IMG/VR virus record: IMGVR_UViG_3300020450_000010
Location: 60,716-124,715 of that record
Strand: one strand, 5' to 3'
From: a virus
DNA length: 64,000 bases
Notes under the pieces: generated by a model
Told to the model about the DNA's origin: nothing
Seen by the model: the letters and a program-made list of their open reading frames with translations, nothing else
The model's database searches: none
Program-made: the position numbers and the translations under genes
Shown: positions 52,065 to 61,349 of the stretch, one piece after another
Layout of the letters: each line of letters begins with the position of its first letter
How positions within the stretch are numbered: position 1 is the stretch's first letter

Positions 52065-54308
52065 GCAGTTGGACAAATAATTAGTAGAGCTATTGCAGAT
52101 GGCGCAATTACAACATCTGATATAAACGATGGTGATATCACCCACCCAAAACTACACACTGACATGGACCTTAGTGCAAAAACACTTACTCTTCCAGCTA
52201 GTGTGCGTGGCCCAGCTACACTTACTATTGATCCTGCGGCTGTAGGAGACAATACAGGCACATTGGTTATTGCAGGTAACCTACAAGTAGATGGCACAAC
52301 AACTACTATAAACTCAACAACATTAACAGTAGACGATAAAAATATTGTGCTTGCCAGTGGAGCAGGAAACAGTGCCGCGGCTGATGGAGCAGGTATTACT
52401 ATTGATGGTGCTAGTGCAACATTAACCTATGTTGATAGCACAGGTAATTTTACTTTTAACAAATCCGTAGATGTAGTAGGAAATATGGAACTAAAGTCAT
52501 CTGATGCTGGTTCTAGTGCAGGTCCAGTTTTAGATTTAGTTCGTGACAGTGCATCACCTGCCAACGCAGATTATCTTGGTCAAATTGCATTTAAGGGTGA
52601 TGATGCTGGTGGTAGTCAACACACATATGCAAAGATAACTGGTAAGATTGGTAATGCAACTGCCGGAAATGAAGATGGTTTAGTAGAATTTGCAGTAGTA
52701 AACAATGGTTCAAATGATATTATTCTAAGACTTAAAACTGATGGTATCTTGTTAAACACAGGCAAAGTGCTTAGATTTGAAGGTGCAACTGCTAGTACAA
52801 GTGAAACCACAGTCACAGTTGTAGACCCAACAGCAGATAGAACAATAACACTTCCTGATGCAACAGGCACAGTAGCACTTACAAGTAACCTTAATTCATA
52901 TGCATTAAAGTCAGGCGATACATTTACAGGTACTTTAAATGTTACGGCAGGTAACGGAGATCAATTAGCATTAGATAATGCCGGAGAAAGATTTACACAG
53001 ATTGGTCTAAAGCATAGCGGTACTCAAAATGGTGCATTGTGGTTAGATGATACTGATAGTATGGTTGATTTGTATGCCAATGCAAGTCACGGTATAAGAT
53101 TAAAAACAGGCGGAGATAATCCAAGAGTTACGATTTTATCAGATGGTAAAGTTGGTATTGGTATAATTAATCCACAACAGCTATTGCATGTAAATGGCGG
53201 AGCCGCAGATACAACTATACAAATTACAAATAGTGCGTCTGGTAATGCCGCTACAGATGGATTTAGTTTAACAGTAGAAAACCCTAGCGGTGATGTTAAC
53301 ATTAGAAACCGTGAAGCAACTAACATGAGGTTTTACACAAGCAATGCTGAACGTATGCGTATCGATAGCAGTGGTAATATTGGCACAGGAGGTGTATCTG
53401 CACCTACGTCCAGTGACACTGGTAATGTTTATATAAAAGGTGGATCAACACTAGGGTTTCAAACTCATTCAGGTAATATTGCTTGGAATGGTGTTTTCGA
53501 TAGCAGTTGGAAATACATATCATCAAATGTTGCAAGTATGATTAACAGTACTACCAATGGAGTAAGTTTTTATACAGCCGCAAGTGGCACAGCAGGAAAT
53601 GCCCTTACTTGGAACGAAAAAGTACGTGTTACTGGAGACAACGGATTAAGAGTTACTTCAGATACTGGTAATTCATCAACACAAGATAATATCTCAATAG
53701 TTTATAACGGTACAGCAGGTGCACACCAAAGTGGATTGCTTTTTAGAGACAAACGTGATCAAGTCAATGCCGCAGTAAAAAATAATCTAAGAGATGACGG
53801 AGTAGGAACAGCCGCCGCATTTTTAGAGTTCCAAACTTCTCATGCTGGTACTTTAAGTACACAAATGACCATCAACAGGTACGGTCATATAACAACACCT
53901 AACGTACCTTGTTTTGCATGTTATAAAAATGGAAATCAAAATGAAGCGTCTGGAGTGAATCCTATAACAGGCTGGCAAGAACACTTTGATAATGGTAATA
54001 ACTTGAATACGACTTCAGGAATATTTACTGCACCAGTTGCGGGTAGATATTATTTTTGTTTAAATGCAATGCACAGTGGTACAATGGCTGGTGATCAACA
54101 ATATAGAATTCACCACAATGGAGTTTACTATCAAGGAAGTAACGATACTGGTGATGGTGGTAGTTGGGATCAGTGTACAGTTGTAGCTATCATAAATTGT
54201 AGTGCTAACGACACCGTACAACCTCAGTCATATAGTAACACTAACTCTAATAAAGCGGCAGTTTACACTGACAAATACAGTGGATGGATGGGATATTTAA
54301 TAGGGTAA
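52062..54308 (+). CDS. Tail fibre with C1q-like tip, cassette 4
   Basis: 748 residues. N-terminal region with HPKLHTDMDLSAKTLTLPAS, the GPATLTIDPAAVGDNTGTLV block, TADRTITLPDATGTVALTSN near residue 262, and VGIGIINPQQLLHV. The last 135 residues match the C1q/TNF-like pattern: PCFACYKNGNQNE, ITGWQEHFDNGNNLNT, GIFTAPVAGRYYFCLNAMHS, HNGVYYQGS, CSANDTVQPQS and final YSGWMGYLIG (compare the F-T-A-P-x-x-G-Y-Y-F and FSG-x-L signatures). Such trimeric jelly-roll heads bind sugars or proteins and fit a receptor-binding tip. Confidence 0.8.
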   Translation: MAVGQIISRAIADGAITTSDINDGDITHPKLHTDMDLSAKTLTLPASVRGPATLTIDPAAVGDNTGTLVIAGNLQVDGTTTTINSTTLTVDDKNIVLASGAGNSAAADGAGITIDGASATLTYVDSTGNFTFNKSVDVVGNMELKSSDAGSSAGPVLDLVRDSASPANADYLGQIAFKGDDAGGSQHTYAKITGKIGNATAGNEDGLVEFAVVNNGSNDIILRLKTDGILLNTGKVLRFEGATASTSETTVTVVDPTADRTITLPDATGTVALTSNLNSYALKSGDTFTGTLNVTAGNGDQLALDNAGERFTQIGLKHSGTQNGALWLDDTDSMVDLYANASHGIRLKTGGDNPRVTILSDGKVGIGIINPQQLLHVNGGAADTTIQITNSASGNAATDGFSLTVENPSGDVNIRNREATNMRFYTSNAERMRIDSSGNIGTGGVSAPTSSDTGNVYIKGGSTLGFQTHSGNIAWNGVFDSSWKYISSNVASMINSTTNGVSFYTAASGTAGNALTWNEKVRVTGDNGLRVTSDTGNSSTQDNISIVYNGTAGAHQSGLLFRDKRDQVNAAVKNNLRDDGVGTAAAFLEFQTSHAGTLSTQMTINRYGHITTPNVPCFACYKNGNQNEASGVNPITGWQEHFDNGNNLNTTSGIFTAPVAGRYYFCLNAMHSGTMAGDQQYRIHHNGVYYQGSNDTGDGGSWDQCTVVAIINCSANDTVQPQSYSNTNSNKAAVYTDKYSGWMGYLIG

Positions 54309-54329
54309 ATAATACAAACGGAGAAATAC

Positions 54330-54599
54330 ATGCCAGATATTACAATTAGTATAACAGACACAGAGAAAAAAGCACTTGAATATGCGATGGTTGATATCAG
54401 TGATTGGACTGACAATGCAGTAACCAATCGTGCTAGAATTGCCAAAGATGAAATTATCAGACAATTAGTAGCACATTGTAATGCCAATGGCATAGCTATT
54501 GCTACAGGTGAAGATGCACAAGTAACCCAAGCATATGATTTAGGCGTAGTTAAAACAGCAGTACAGCAAAATGCAGATTCAGAAGCAGTAAAAGAATAA
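54330..54599 (+). CDS. Small conserved-type phage protein, cassette 4
   Basis: 89 residues: TISITDTEKKALEYAMVDIS, then DWTDNAVTNRARIAKDEIIR, then a helix and an acidic end. The KALEYxxxDxxDWxxNAxxNRARIAxDEI pattern is common in short phage proteins next to tail genes, with no settled function. It has its own ribosome-binding site (GGAG) and takes the place occupied by chaperones in other cassettes. A role with the C1q-tipped fibre is likely but unproven. Confidence 0.65.
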   Translation: MPDITISITDTEKKALEYAMVDISDWTDNAVTNRARIAKDEIIRQLVAHCNANGIAIATGEDAQVTQAYDLGVVKTAVQQNADSEAVKE

Positions 54600-54604
54600 T
54601 AAAT

Positions 54605-54643
54605 CTAAACATAAATATGTATAACAGATAAGGTATACATATG
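54605..54643 (+). promoter_or_regulatory. Cassette promoter block (copy 4)
   Basis: CATAAATA at 54610-54617 and the same 38-base block as at 52026, ending in the ATG at 54641. Confidence 0.88.
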
Positions 54644-56455
54644 GCTTTAATATTAGATGGAACCACAGGATTTAACTTACCATTAGGAGCAGAAATTGGC
54701 GTAGGAACTAATGCTCCTGGCGGTAATGGGTTGCATGTGGATCACACAGCTGGCGCAACACTAAGACTTACAAGATTAGGAACCAGCACATCACATTATG
54801 TACAACTTGAAACTGATGGTGCTCATGGAACACTTAGTAGTACTGGTGATTTATTCCTAAACGCAGACGGAGCTGATATAAAATTAAAAGATGGTTCCAC
54901 TGAATTTGGAGTTTTTTATAACATATCTTCTAATTTTGGTATTGCTTCTCAAGTTCAAGATAAAGATATAATTTTCCAAGCAAATGATGGCGGTTCAACT
55001 ATTACAACCATGACTATTAAAGGTGATGGTGGTAACGTTGGTATTGGTCAAACTAACCCTACGTATAAGTTTGAAGTAAGTGGTACTGGTGATACGGTAC
55101 AATACATAGCAAATGCAAATCCAAGTGGAACACAAGGAAGAACACTAGTAATTAGAGACAATTATGCAAGTGCTAGTCAAGACAGTAAAATAAGTTTTGC
55201 GGCAACAAGTTCTCCTGGAAATGATGTTTACCTTGGAAAACGTACAACTTCAAATGCAGGCTTTTTCCATCTTACAAACAGTGGTGGTACAGAGCATATG
55301 ACTGTTAACATGGCCAATGGTAATGTTGGTATTGGCGCAACTACTCCACAATGTGGACTTAACATTTTTGGAGAGAGTACAAGCAACTGGGCTGATAGTG
55401 ATGCTATGTACAATAAAGATCATCCAGCATTTCTTAAGATTACAAATGGACAAGAAACTGTAGGTGTTGAGTCTGGTATAGTAATGAGATCAAAAACTAG
55501 TGGTGCAGGCGTTTGGTCTATGTATGCAAAACAGACTGCTAACTATCTTGCTGATCTCCATTTTAGAGGAAGAAATGCTGGTAATACTAGTGCAGTAAGA
55601 TTAACATTAAAATCAGATGGTAAAATTGGTATTGGCACACAGACTCCATACAATAATTTACATGTCTTTCAAACTGCAAACAGTGGAAATAATTACAATC
55701 AAGGTACTCTCCAAGTAGGTGGTACATCAGGTACGCTTGGATTTGCTATGAACTATTCGGCGCTAGGATCAGGTAGAGCAAATATAGTTGCACAGAATCC
55801 TTCGGGTGGAACCAACAATAGAATCAGTCTAGGATTTGGCGCAGTTCAAAGTTATGGTGAACCTGCAGACAGGGTTCTTACTATAGATCAAGGTCATTTT
55901 GTACATCACACTCCATCTACTGCTGTTCGTTTTATGCCTATGATTTCACCGCAAAGTGTTACTAGACATGGTGCTTATCCTACTCACCCTGGCGGTGATA
56001 GTGTAGGAACCAATCAAACCAATGCAACACAAATAGGTTTTGCACATGTATATCAAAGAAATTGGAGCGGCGGTCGATATATACATATGAAAACTAATAT
56101 ACCTTGTTCAGGTTCAAACTATGGAATGATTATGGTTTATGCAAAAGGCTATAGATATTCACCAGGTGGTTCTATAGACAGTAGTTGGGGATTTCACAAC
56201 TGGGGAGGTGCTATATATTCACTAGATCAACGTAATTATGCTACAACTTTTGCTGTAAATTGTTATGCTACAAGTGATAATTACTGTGTATTGGTTGGTG
56301 ACAATCAATCTTCTGGATCTAGTACATATACAGGATTTAGATTAGATTTTATGTATTCAAACACAAACTATTCAGCCCATACAGAAACAGCAAATGGTGA
56401 ATCTCATTATCTTATAGCTACATCATTGTCAAGTAGTACGTCAGGAGTTTACTAA
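54641..56455 (+). CDS. Tail fibre protein, cassette 5
   Basis: 604 residues. N-terminus MALILDGTTGFNLPLGAEIG, then shaft repeats VGIGQTNPTYKFEV, VGIGATTPQCGLNI and IGIGTQTPYNNLHV. The tip, about residues 445-604, is rich in Tyr, Gly, Ser and His (RNWSGGRYIHMKTNIPCSGS; YAKGYRYSPGGSIDSSWGFH; NYCVLVGDNQSSGSSTYTGF). The initial GTTGFNLP segment is widespread at the N-terminus of marine phage fibres and may dock to the virion. Stop and next start overlap as TAATG. Confidence 0.8.
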   Translation: MALILDGTTGFNLPLGAEIGVGTNAPGGNGLHVDHTAGATLRLTRLGTSTSHYVQLETDGAHGTLSSTGDLFLNADGADIKLKDGSTEFGVFYNISSNFGIASQVQDKDIIFQANDGGSTITTMTIKGDGGNVGIGQTNPTYKFEVSGTGDTVQYIANANPSGTQGRTLVIRDNYASASQDSKISFAATSSPGNDVYLGKRTTSNAGFFHLTNSGGTEHMTVNMANGNVGIGATTPQCGLNIFGESTSNWADSDAMYNKDHPAFLKITNGQETVGVESGIVMRSKTSGAGVWSMYAKQTANYLADLHFRGRNAGNTSAVRLTLKSDGKIGIGTQTPYNNLHVFQTANSGNNYNQGTLQVGGTSGTLGFAMNYSALGSGRANIVAQNPSGGTNNRISLGFGAVQSYGEPADRVLTIDQGHFVHHTPSTAVRFMPMISPQSVTRHGAYPTHPGGDSVGTNQTNATQIGFAHVYQRNWSGGRYIHMKTNIPCSGSNYGMIMVYAKGYRYSPGGSIDSSWGFHNWGGAIYSLDQRNYATTFAVNCYATSDNYCVLVGDNQSSGSSTYTGFRLDFMYSNTNYSAHTETANGESHYLIATSLSSSTSGVY

Positions 56456-56694
56456 TGTCAGAAGAAAATTTTTTACCAGAACCAACAGAAGAAATGTTAG
56501 CAGAGCATAACCTAGAAGCTCTTAGACAGTTAAGACAAAGATATCTTCAAGACACTGATTGGACACAAATGCCTGACAGTCCACTTAGTGAAGAGAAAAA
56601 AACTGAATGGCAAACATATAGACAAGCACTCAGAGATATAACAATAACTGCAACCAGTTGTAGTGATGTTGTCTGGCCAGACACCCCAAGTTAA
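56455..56694 (+). CDS. Tail-fibre assembly chaperone, cassette 5
   Basis: 79 residues with LRQLRQRYLQDTDWTQMPDS, then YRQALRDITITATSCSDVVW and PDTPS. It is of the same family as the proteins at 51724 and 58409 and shares their C-terminus almost letter for letter, while the N-termini differ. The conserved end borders the repeated promoter block, so the homologous segment spans the gene boundary. Confidence 0.83.
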   Translation: MSEENFLPEPTEEMLAEHNLEALRQLRQRYLQDTDWTQMPDSPLSEEKKTEWQTYRQALRDITITATSCSDVVWPDTPS

Positions 56695-56729
56695 ACATAA
56701 ATATGTATAGCAGATAAGGTATACATATG
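56691..56729 (+). promoter_or_regulatory. Cassette promoter block (copy 5)
   Basis: CATAAATA at 56696-56703, TGTATAGCAGATAAGG, then ATACATATG. It differs from the copies at 52026 and 54605 at only a few bases. Confidence 0.88.
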
Positions 56730-58409
56730 AGCAATGCACGTAATTTAGGAAACATCACCACAGGCGGAGCCGTTGGTGCAACTACAGCAAGTGTTAACAC
56801 TTCAGTTGCAAATCTAGTAGATAGTGCACCAGGTACACTGAATACATTAAATGAACTAGCGGCGGCACTGGGTGATGATGCAAACTTCTCAACTACTGTA
56901 ACAAATTCAATTGCAACTAAGTTGCCACTAGCTGGTGGTACACTGACAGGTAATCTAGCACATACAGGTAATTTAACAATTGACGTAGTTGGAGACATCA
57001 CTCTTGATGCTGGTGGTGGTGACATTTTACTCAAAGATGATGGAGCACATTGGGCTTCTATATACACAAACGGAACAAATACCTACATTCAAAATATGGT
57101 TAATTCTGGAGATTTGTATCTAGCTGGTAAAGATGGTAGTGGTAATGGAGTTAATGCTCTTGTAATTGATATGTCGGCAGGCGGAGCCGTTGGTATTGGT
57201 GAAACTAGTCCTCAAAATATATTGCATATTAAAACCAGTGCGGCAGGAGGCCCGCAAATAGAATTAGATTCAACTAGTGGTACAGCTAATAGTGCATTTA
57301 TTAACTTTGACGGTACTAGTTTGCAATTAGCTACACAAAGAGATATGGTAGATGGCAGTAAACGTGATACTGCTAAAAGTTGGGGTGGCATTAATATTGT
57401 TGGAGAGGCGGCAGGATCTTACATTCAGTTTCAAACAAGTGAAGGCAATAATAATTCTGTTACAACAAAAATGACATTAACCAAAGAAGGAGATGTAGGC
57501 ATTGGAGCTACAAATCCTGGTGGTTCTAAACTTTATTTACAAGATACTCATACTACCACTGTGACTAATGCTAGTACTCTAATAGGCAACACAACATTAA
57601 CTATTAACGGTAACTCCAGTCAAGGTTCTGATGTAATGCGAGTTGGGCCGATGGGTACGGCAGGCAAATACTTTATAGATGTTTCTAACAGTGGCGCTAC
57701 TGCCAATTACGATCTTTTATTAAATCCAGTTAGCAAAGGTAAAGTTGGTATTGGTACAACCAGTGCTGTTGCGTCTCTTCATGTGGCCAAGTCATCAACA
57801 CCAGCAGTAAATACAAACGCTACAGAAACCGTTGTAGCTTTTGCCGTAGATGGAAATGAACATGGACACATCAGAGCTCACGCAACAACTATGAACTCTG
57901 GTCTAAGAGCTACTTTATACGATACAGATGGAAGCAGTGATTCTTTTGGTTATGGTATTCATGGCTATAATACTAAATTCGTAGATATCGGTAGAGCTGA
58001 CCAAGGTAATTATTATGATGGGTCCAGTGGTGACGGAAGATATACAGGCGGATTGACTTACAACACAAGATACACTAGATGGTTTTCATTCGGCGGACAA
58101 ATACTTGGTAACAACACATATTATCCTATTGCTTACAATATGAATGAATCTAAGTTTACAATTGAATGTTTTTGTGGAGATGCTAGCTCAAGAGACTATA
58201 AAAAATATGTAGGTTATTATACATCACCAGCTTATGGTGTTTATGGACTAACACAAGTAATTCATATGAATGGAGGATGGAACAGTGGCGGCTTTGACAT
58301 GCGAGTATCTGCTCCAAATGGTAATTTAAGTATTGATTTGAGATTTCAGTCGTACTATAATTCATCAAATGTAGCGAGCTACAAGTGTGTTTTTAGGGGT
58401 TTTATATAA
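56727..58409 (+). CDS. Tail fibre protein, cassette 6
   Basis: 560 residues. The N-terminal 70 residues contain LVDSAPGTLNTLNELAAALG and NSIATKLPLAGGTLTGNLAH, a module also found in the fibres at 33266, 42569 and 44338. Shaft repeats are VGIGETSPQNILHI, VGIGATNPGGSKLY and VGIGTTSAVASLHV. The last 120 residues form a unique tip (YTRWFSFGGQILGNNTYYPI; ECFCGDASSRDYKKYVGYYT). The stop overlaps the chaperone start as TAATG. Confidence 0.8.
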   Translation: MSNARNLGNITTGGAVGATTASVNTSVANLVDSAPGTLNTLNELAAALGDDANFSTTVTNSIATKLPLAGGTLTGNLAHTGNLTIDVVGDITLDAGGGDILLKDDGAHWASIYTNGTNTYIQNMVNSGDLYLAGKDGSGNGVNALVIDMSAGGAVGIGETSPQNILHIKTSAAGGPQIELDSTSGTANSAFINFDGTSLQLATQRDMVDGSKRDTAKSWGGINIVGEAAGSYIQFQTSEGNNNSVTTKMTLTKEGDVGIGATNPGGSKLYLQDTHTTTVTNASTLIGNTTLTINGNSSQGSDVMRVGPMGTAGKYFIDVSNSGATANYDLLLNPVSKGKVGIGTTSAVASLHVAKSSTPAVNTNATETVVAFAVDGNEHGHIRAHATTMNSGLRATLYDTDGSSDSFGYGIHGYNTKFVDIGRADQGNYYDGSSGDGRYTGGLTYNTRYTRWFSFGGQILGNNTYYPIAYNMNESKFTIECFCGDASSRDYKKYVGYYTSPAYGVYGLTQVIHMNGGWNSGGFDMRVSAPNGNLSIDLRFQSYYNSSNVASYKCVFRGFI

Positions 58410-58765
58410 TGATTAATGAAAGCGTAGGATATCTATACATAGATGCAGTGCTTGCACTAGTGCCACTTGCAAAATTTTATCCATCTGATGACGGAACTTA
58501 TGAAAATATTGAATGGGTTGACGAAAGAACACAACCAACAGCAAAAGCAGTTGCTGATAAATTAGCTGAACTTAAAACCACTGAAGGTTTATATTATGTG
58601 CGTAAACAAAGGGATATATTGATTGCAGAAACTGACTGGGTATCAGGTGAAGATGTGCCTCAAGTTCTTAAAGACAAGTGGTATGATTATAGACAAGCAC
58701 TAAGAGATATTACAAAAACATATACATCACTAGAAGATGTAGTATGGCCCACACCTCCTAGTTAA
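58409..58765 (+). CDS. Tail-fibre assembly chaperone, cassette 6
   Basis: 118 residues, the longest of this family here. An N-terminal part (YLYIDAVLALVPLAKFYPSD) precedes the common C-terminus YYVRKQRDILIAETDWVSGE, then YDYRQALRDITKTYTSLEDV and VWPTPPS. The extra N-terminal region may give specificity for its own fibre. It ends at the next promoter block. Confidence 0.83.
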   Translation: MINESVGYLYIDAVLALVPLAKFYPSDDGTYENIEWVDERTQPTAKAVADKLAELKTTEGLYYVRKQRDILIAETDWVSGEDVPQVLKDKWYDYRQALRDITKTYTSLEDVVWPTPPS

Positions 58766-58801
58766 ACATAAATATGTATAGCAGATAAAGGCATACATAT
58801 G
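58762..58801 (+). promoter_or_regulatory. Cassette promoter block (copy 6)
   Basis: CATAAATA at 58767-58774, TGTATAGCAGATAAAGGC, then ATACATATG; one base longer than the other copies. Confidence 0.87.
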
Positions 58802-61348
58802 AGCAAAGCATTAGAACTTTCACAATTAGCAAATGACATAACCTATACCGAAGGAACTGACACACTCAGTTTTGGTCAAGCCAATTTGCAGATTGGCAGT
58901 AATGCACTTTTATCTAACAATTTATATAGTGGTGACTTAACAGTTGCTAGTAATGGTGTAGTAACTCTTGCTACTGTAAACAGCAATGTTGGAAGTTTTG
59001 GTAGTGGATCAGCTATACCAGTTGTAACTGTTAACGCAAAAGGTTTAGTTACCGCAGTAAGCACACAAGCTGTAAACATTGTAAGCACTACAGACATTGC
59101 AGGTGACAGTGGTACAGACACTATTACACTAGGCACTGACACACTTACCTTTGCTGGTGGTACAGGATTAACCAGCACAGTAACCAACAACAACGTAAGT
59201 ATAGCATTAGATAATACGGCTGTTAGTGCAGGCAGTTATGGTGGTTCAACAGCAATACCTGTAATTACCATAGATGCACAAGGCAGAATCACAGCCGCAA
59301 GTACAAGTTCAATTAACACAGATTTAGTAAGTGACACATCACCACAGCTAGGTGGTAATTTAGAATCAAATTCATTTGATATACTTCTAGCTGACAATGA
59401 TAAAATTTCATTGGGTACAGGTGAAAGAGGATATTTACGGCACACTGGTGCTAGTGGTAAAGTACAACTTTTTAGTACTGTTGGCGGTATTGATATTAGA
59501 ACAACTGCTAACGATGAAACTATTGCAATTAGTTCTGATGATGGCAGTGGCGGTATAGCAAATTACATTATAGCTGACGGTTCAACTGGTGCAACTGAAT
59601 TATATTTTTATGGTTCTAAGAAATTAGAAACCACTACAGGTGGTATTACAGTAACAGGTACAGTAAATGGTCATACTATTCCAGGTGGTACAGGCACACT
59701 TGCTTTAACCAGTAACATACCTACTGATACAGATGGACTGTCAGAAGGTAGTAGTAATTTATATTACACTGATGCTAGAGCTGATGCAAGAATTACAAAT
59801 GCATTAGGCGGTAATGTAACAATTACAGGTAACTTAACTGTAAACGGCACAACCACTTCTGTAAATTCAAATACTGTAAACATTGGCGATAACATAATTG
59901 TACTGAACAGTGACGAAACAGGAACACCTAGTCAAAACGCAGGCATTGAAATTGAACGTGGTACTAGTACAAATGTTAGTTTGCGTTTTAACGAAACCAC
60001 AGACAAATGGCAGTTTACAAACGATGGAACAACATATGCAGACATAGGCGATGGCGGTGATGTAGTAGACGACACAACTCCACAACTAGGTGGTGACCTC
60101 GATGTAAATGGCAATAAAATTGACATGGATGGTAATGAACTTATATTGGATGCTGATGGTGATACAAGTATTACAGCTGATACTGATGATCAAATACATT
60201 TCAAAATAGGCGGATATGATGCAGTAACAATGGCTCATAGTGCTACAGATTATACTACTATGAAAATATATGCCCCACTTGATAATTCATTTGCATCACC
60301 ACAAATAGCTTTAATTAAAGATTCATCAAGTCCAGCAAATTGGGATTATAATGGAGTACTGTCCTTTAGGGCAAATGATAGTGCATCAAACGAAACAACA
60401 TATGCACAACTTATTGGAAGAACTGTAAATGTTTCAAATGGAAGTGAAGAAGGTGCACTAAACTTTTTTGTTACAGCAGGTGGATCCAGTCAAATAAACA
60501 CAGTTTTGTATGATACAAAAATCCAATTATTAAGGGAACAAACATTAGAATGGTATCAACACAAAGGTACATCTTATACTAATGTTTTAGATTGGGCAAC
60601 TCCAACAGCAGACAGAACAGTCACACTTCCAGATGCCACTGGTACAGTAGCATTAACCAGTGATTTTACTGGAAGTGCAAACCATGCGTTTAGACAAATC
60701 AGTGATGGATCAAATCAAGCAGTAGCAGACAGTAACATAGATACATTTATAGTAACAGCAGGCACAGATATAAGTGCAGTGGTGACACCAGCCAGTGATA
60801 CATTAACAATTACAAACACCAGTACGCTTGACAGTGTCACTACCAGAGGTGCAACAACAAACACAAGTATACTATTTCCTGATAATGTAAAAGCACGTTT
60901 TGGTGATACAAGTTCACCAGACATGGAAATATATCATGACGGTTCAAACAGTTATATAGATGACACAGGCACAGGTAGTATTTTTATACGCAGTGGTACA
61001 ACTTACATACAAAATGCCTCAGGTACGAAAACTGCTATGGCAACAAACAGTGGTGCAGAACAAACACTTTATCACAACAACAATCCTAAGTTTGCTACGT
61101 CAGCTACAGGTATTGCAGTTACAGGTGATGTAGATGTAAGCACAGGACACATTGTCAGAGGCACACAACATTTTGATGGTGGTGCAACTGGTGGTGCAGG
61201 TGATATGGCATTTTTAGAAACTGACAATACAGTGAACAATAATTATTCAATAAGTAGTAATAGAAATGCAATGACTGTAGGACCTGTGACAGTAGCAAGT
61301 GGTGCAACAGTTACAGTACCAAGCGGACAACGATGGATAATTTTATAA
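58799..61348 (+). CDS. Long tail fibre protein, cassette 7 (shaft type)
   Basis: 849 residues. Begins MSKALELSQLANDITYTEGT. It contains two TDTITLGTDTLxFxGGTGLT stalk repeats like those in the giant fibre, NLYYTDARADARI, GNLTVNGTTTSVNSNTVNIG, TTPQLGGDLDVNGNKIDMDG and TADRTVTLPDATGTVALTSD. The last 60 residues are a short GPVTVASGATVTVPSGQRW ending, seen on many marine phage fibres, with no large tip. It is followed after one base by a second fibre gene, so the two may form one appendage (shaft and tip halves). Confidence 0.8.
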   Translation: MSKALELSQLANDITYTEGTDTLSFGQANLQIGSNALLSNNLYSGDLTVASNGVVTLATVNSNVGSFGSGSAIPVVTVNAKGLVTAVSTQAVNIVSTTDIAGDSGTDTITLGTDTLTFAGGTGLTSTVTNNNVSIALDNTAVSAGSYGGSTAIPVITIDAQGRITAASTSSINTDLVSDTSPQLGGNLESNSFDILLADNDKISLGTGERGYLRHTGASGKVQLFSTVGGIDIRTTANDETIAISSDDGSGGIANYIIADGSTGATELYFYGSKKLETTTGGITVTGTVNGHTIPGGTGTLALTSNIPTDTDGLSEGSSNLYYTDARADARITNALGGNVTITGNLTVNGTTTSVNSNTVNIGDNIIVLNSDETGTPSQNAGIEIERGTSTNVSLRFNETTDKWQFTNDGTTYADIGDGGDVVDDTTPQLGGDLDVNGNKIDMDGNELILDADGDTSITADTDDQIHFKIGGYDAVTMAHSATDYTTMKIYAPLDNSFASPQIALIKDSSSPANWDYNGVLSFRANDSASNETTYAQLIGRTVNVSNGSEEGALNFFVTAGGSSQINTVLYDTKIQLLREQTLEWYQHKGTSYTNVLDWATPTADRTVTLPDATGTVALTSDFTGSANHAFRQISDGSNQAVADSNIDTFIVTAGTDISAVVTPASDTLTITNTSTLDSVTTRGATTNTSILFPDNVKARFGDTSSPDMEIYHDGSNSYIDDTGTGSIFIRSGTTYIQNASGTKTAMATNSGAEQTLYHNNNPKFATSATGIAVTGDVDVSTGHIVRGTQHFDGGATGGAGDMAFLETDNTVNNNYSISSNRNAMTVGPVTVASGATVTVPSGQRWIIL

Positions 61349-61349
61349 T

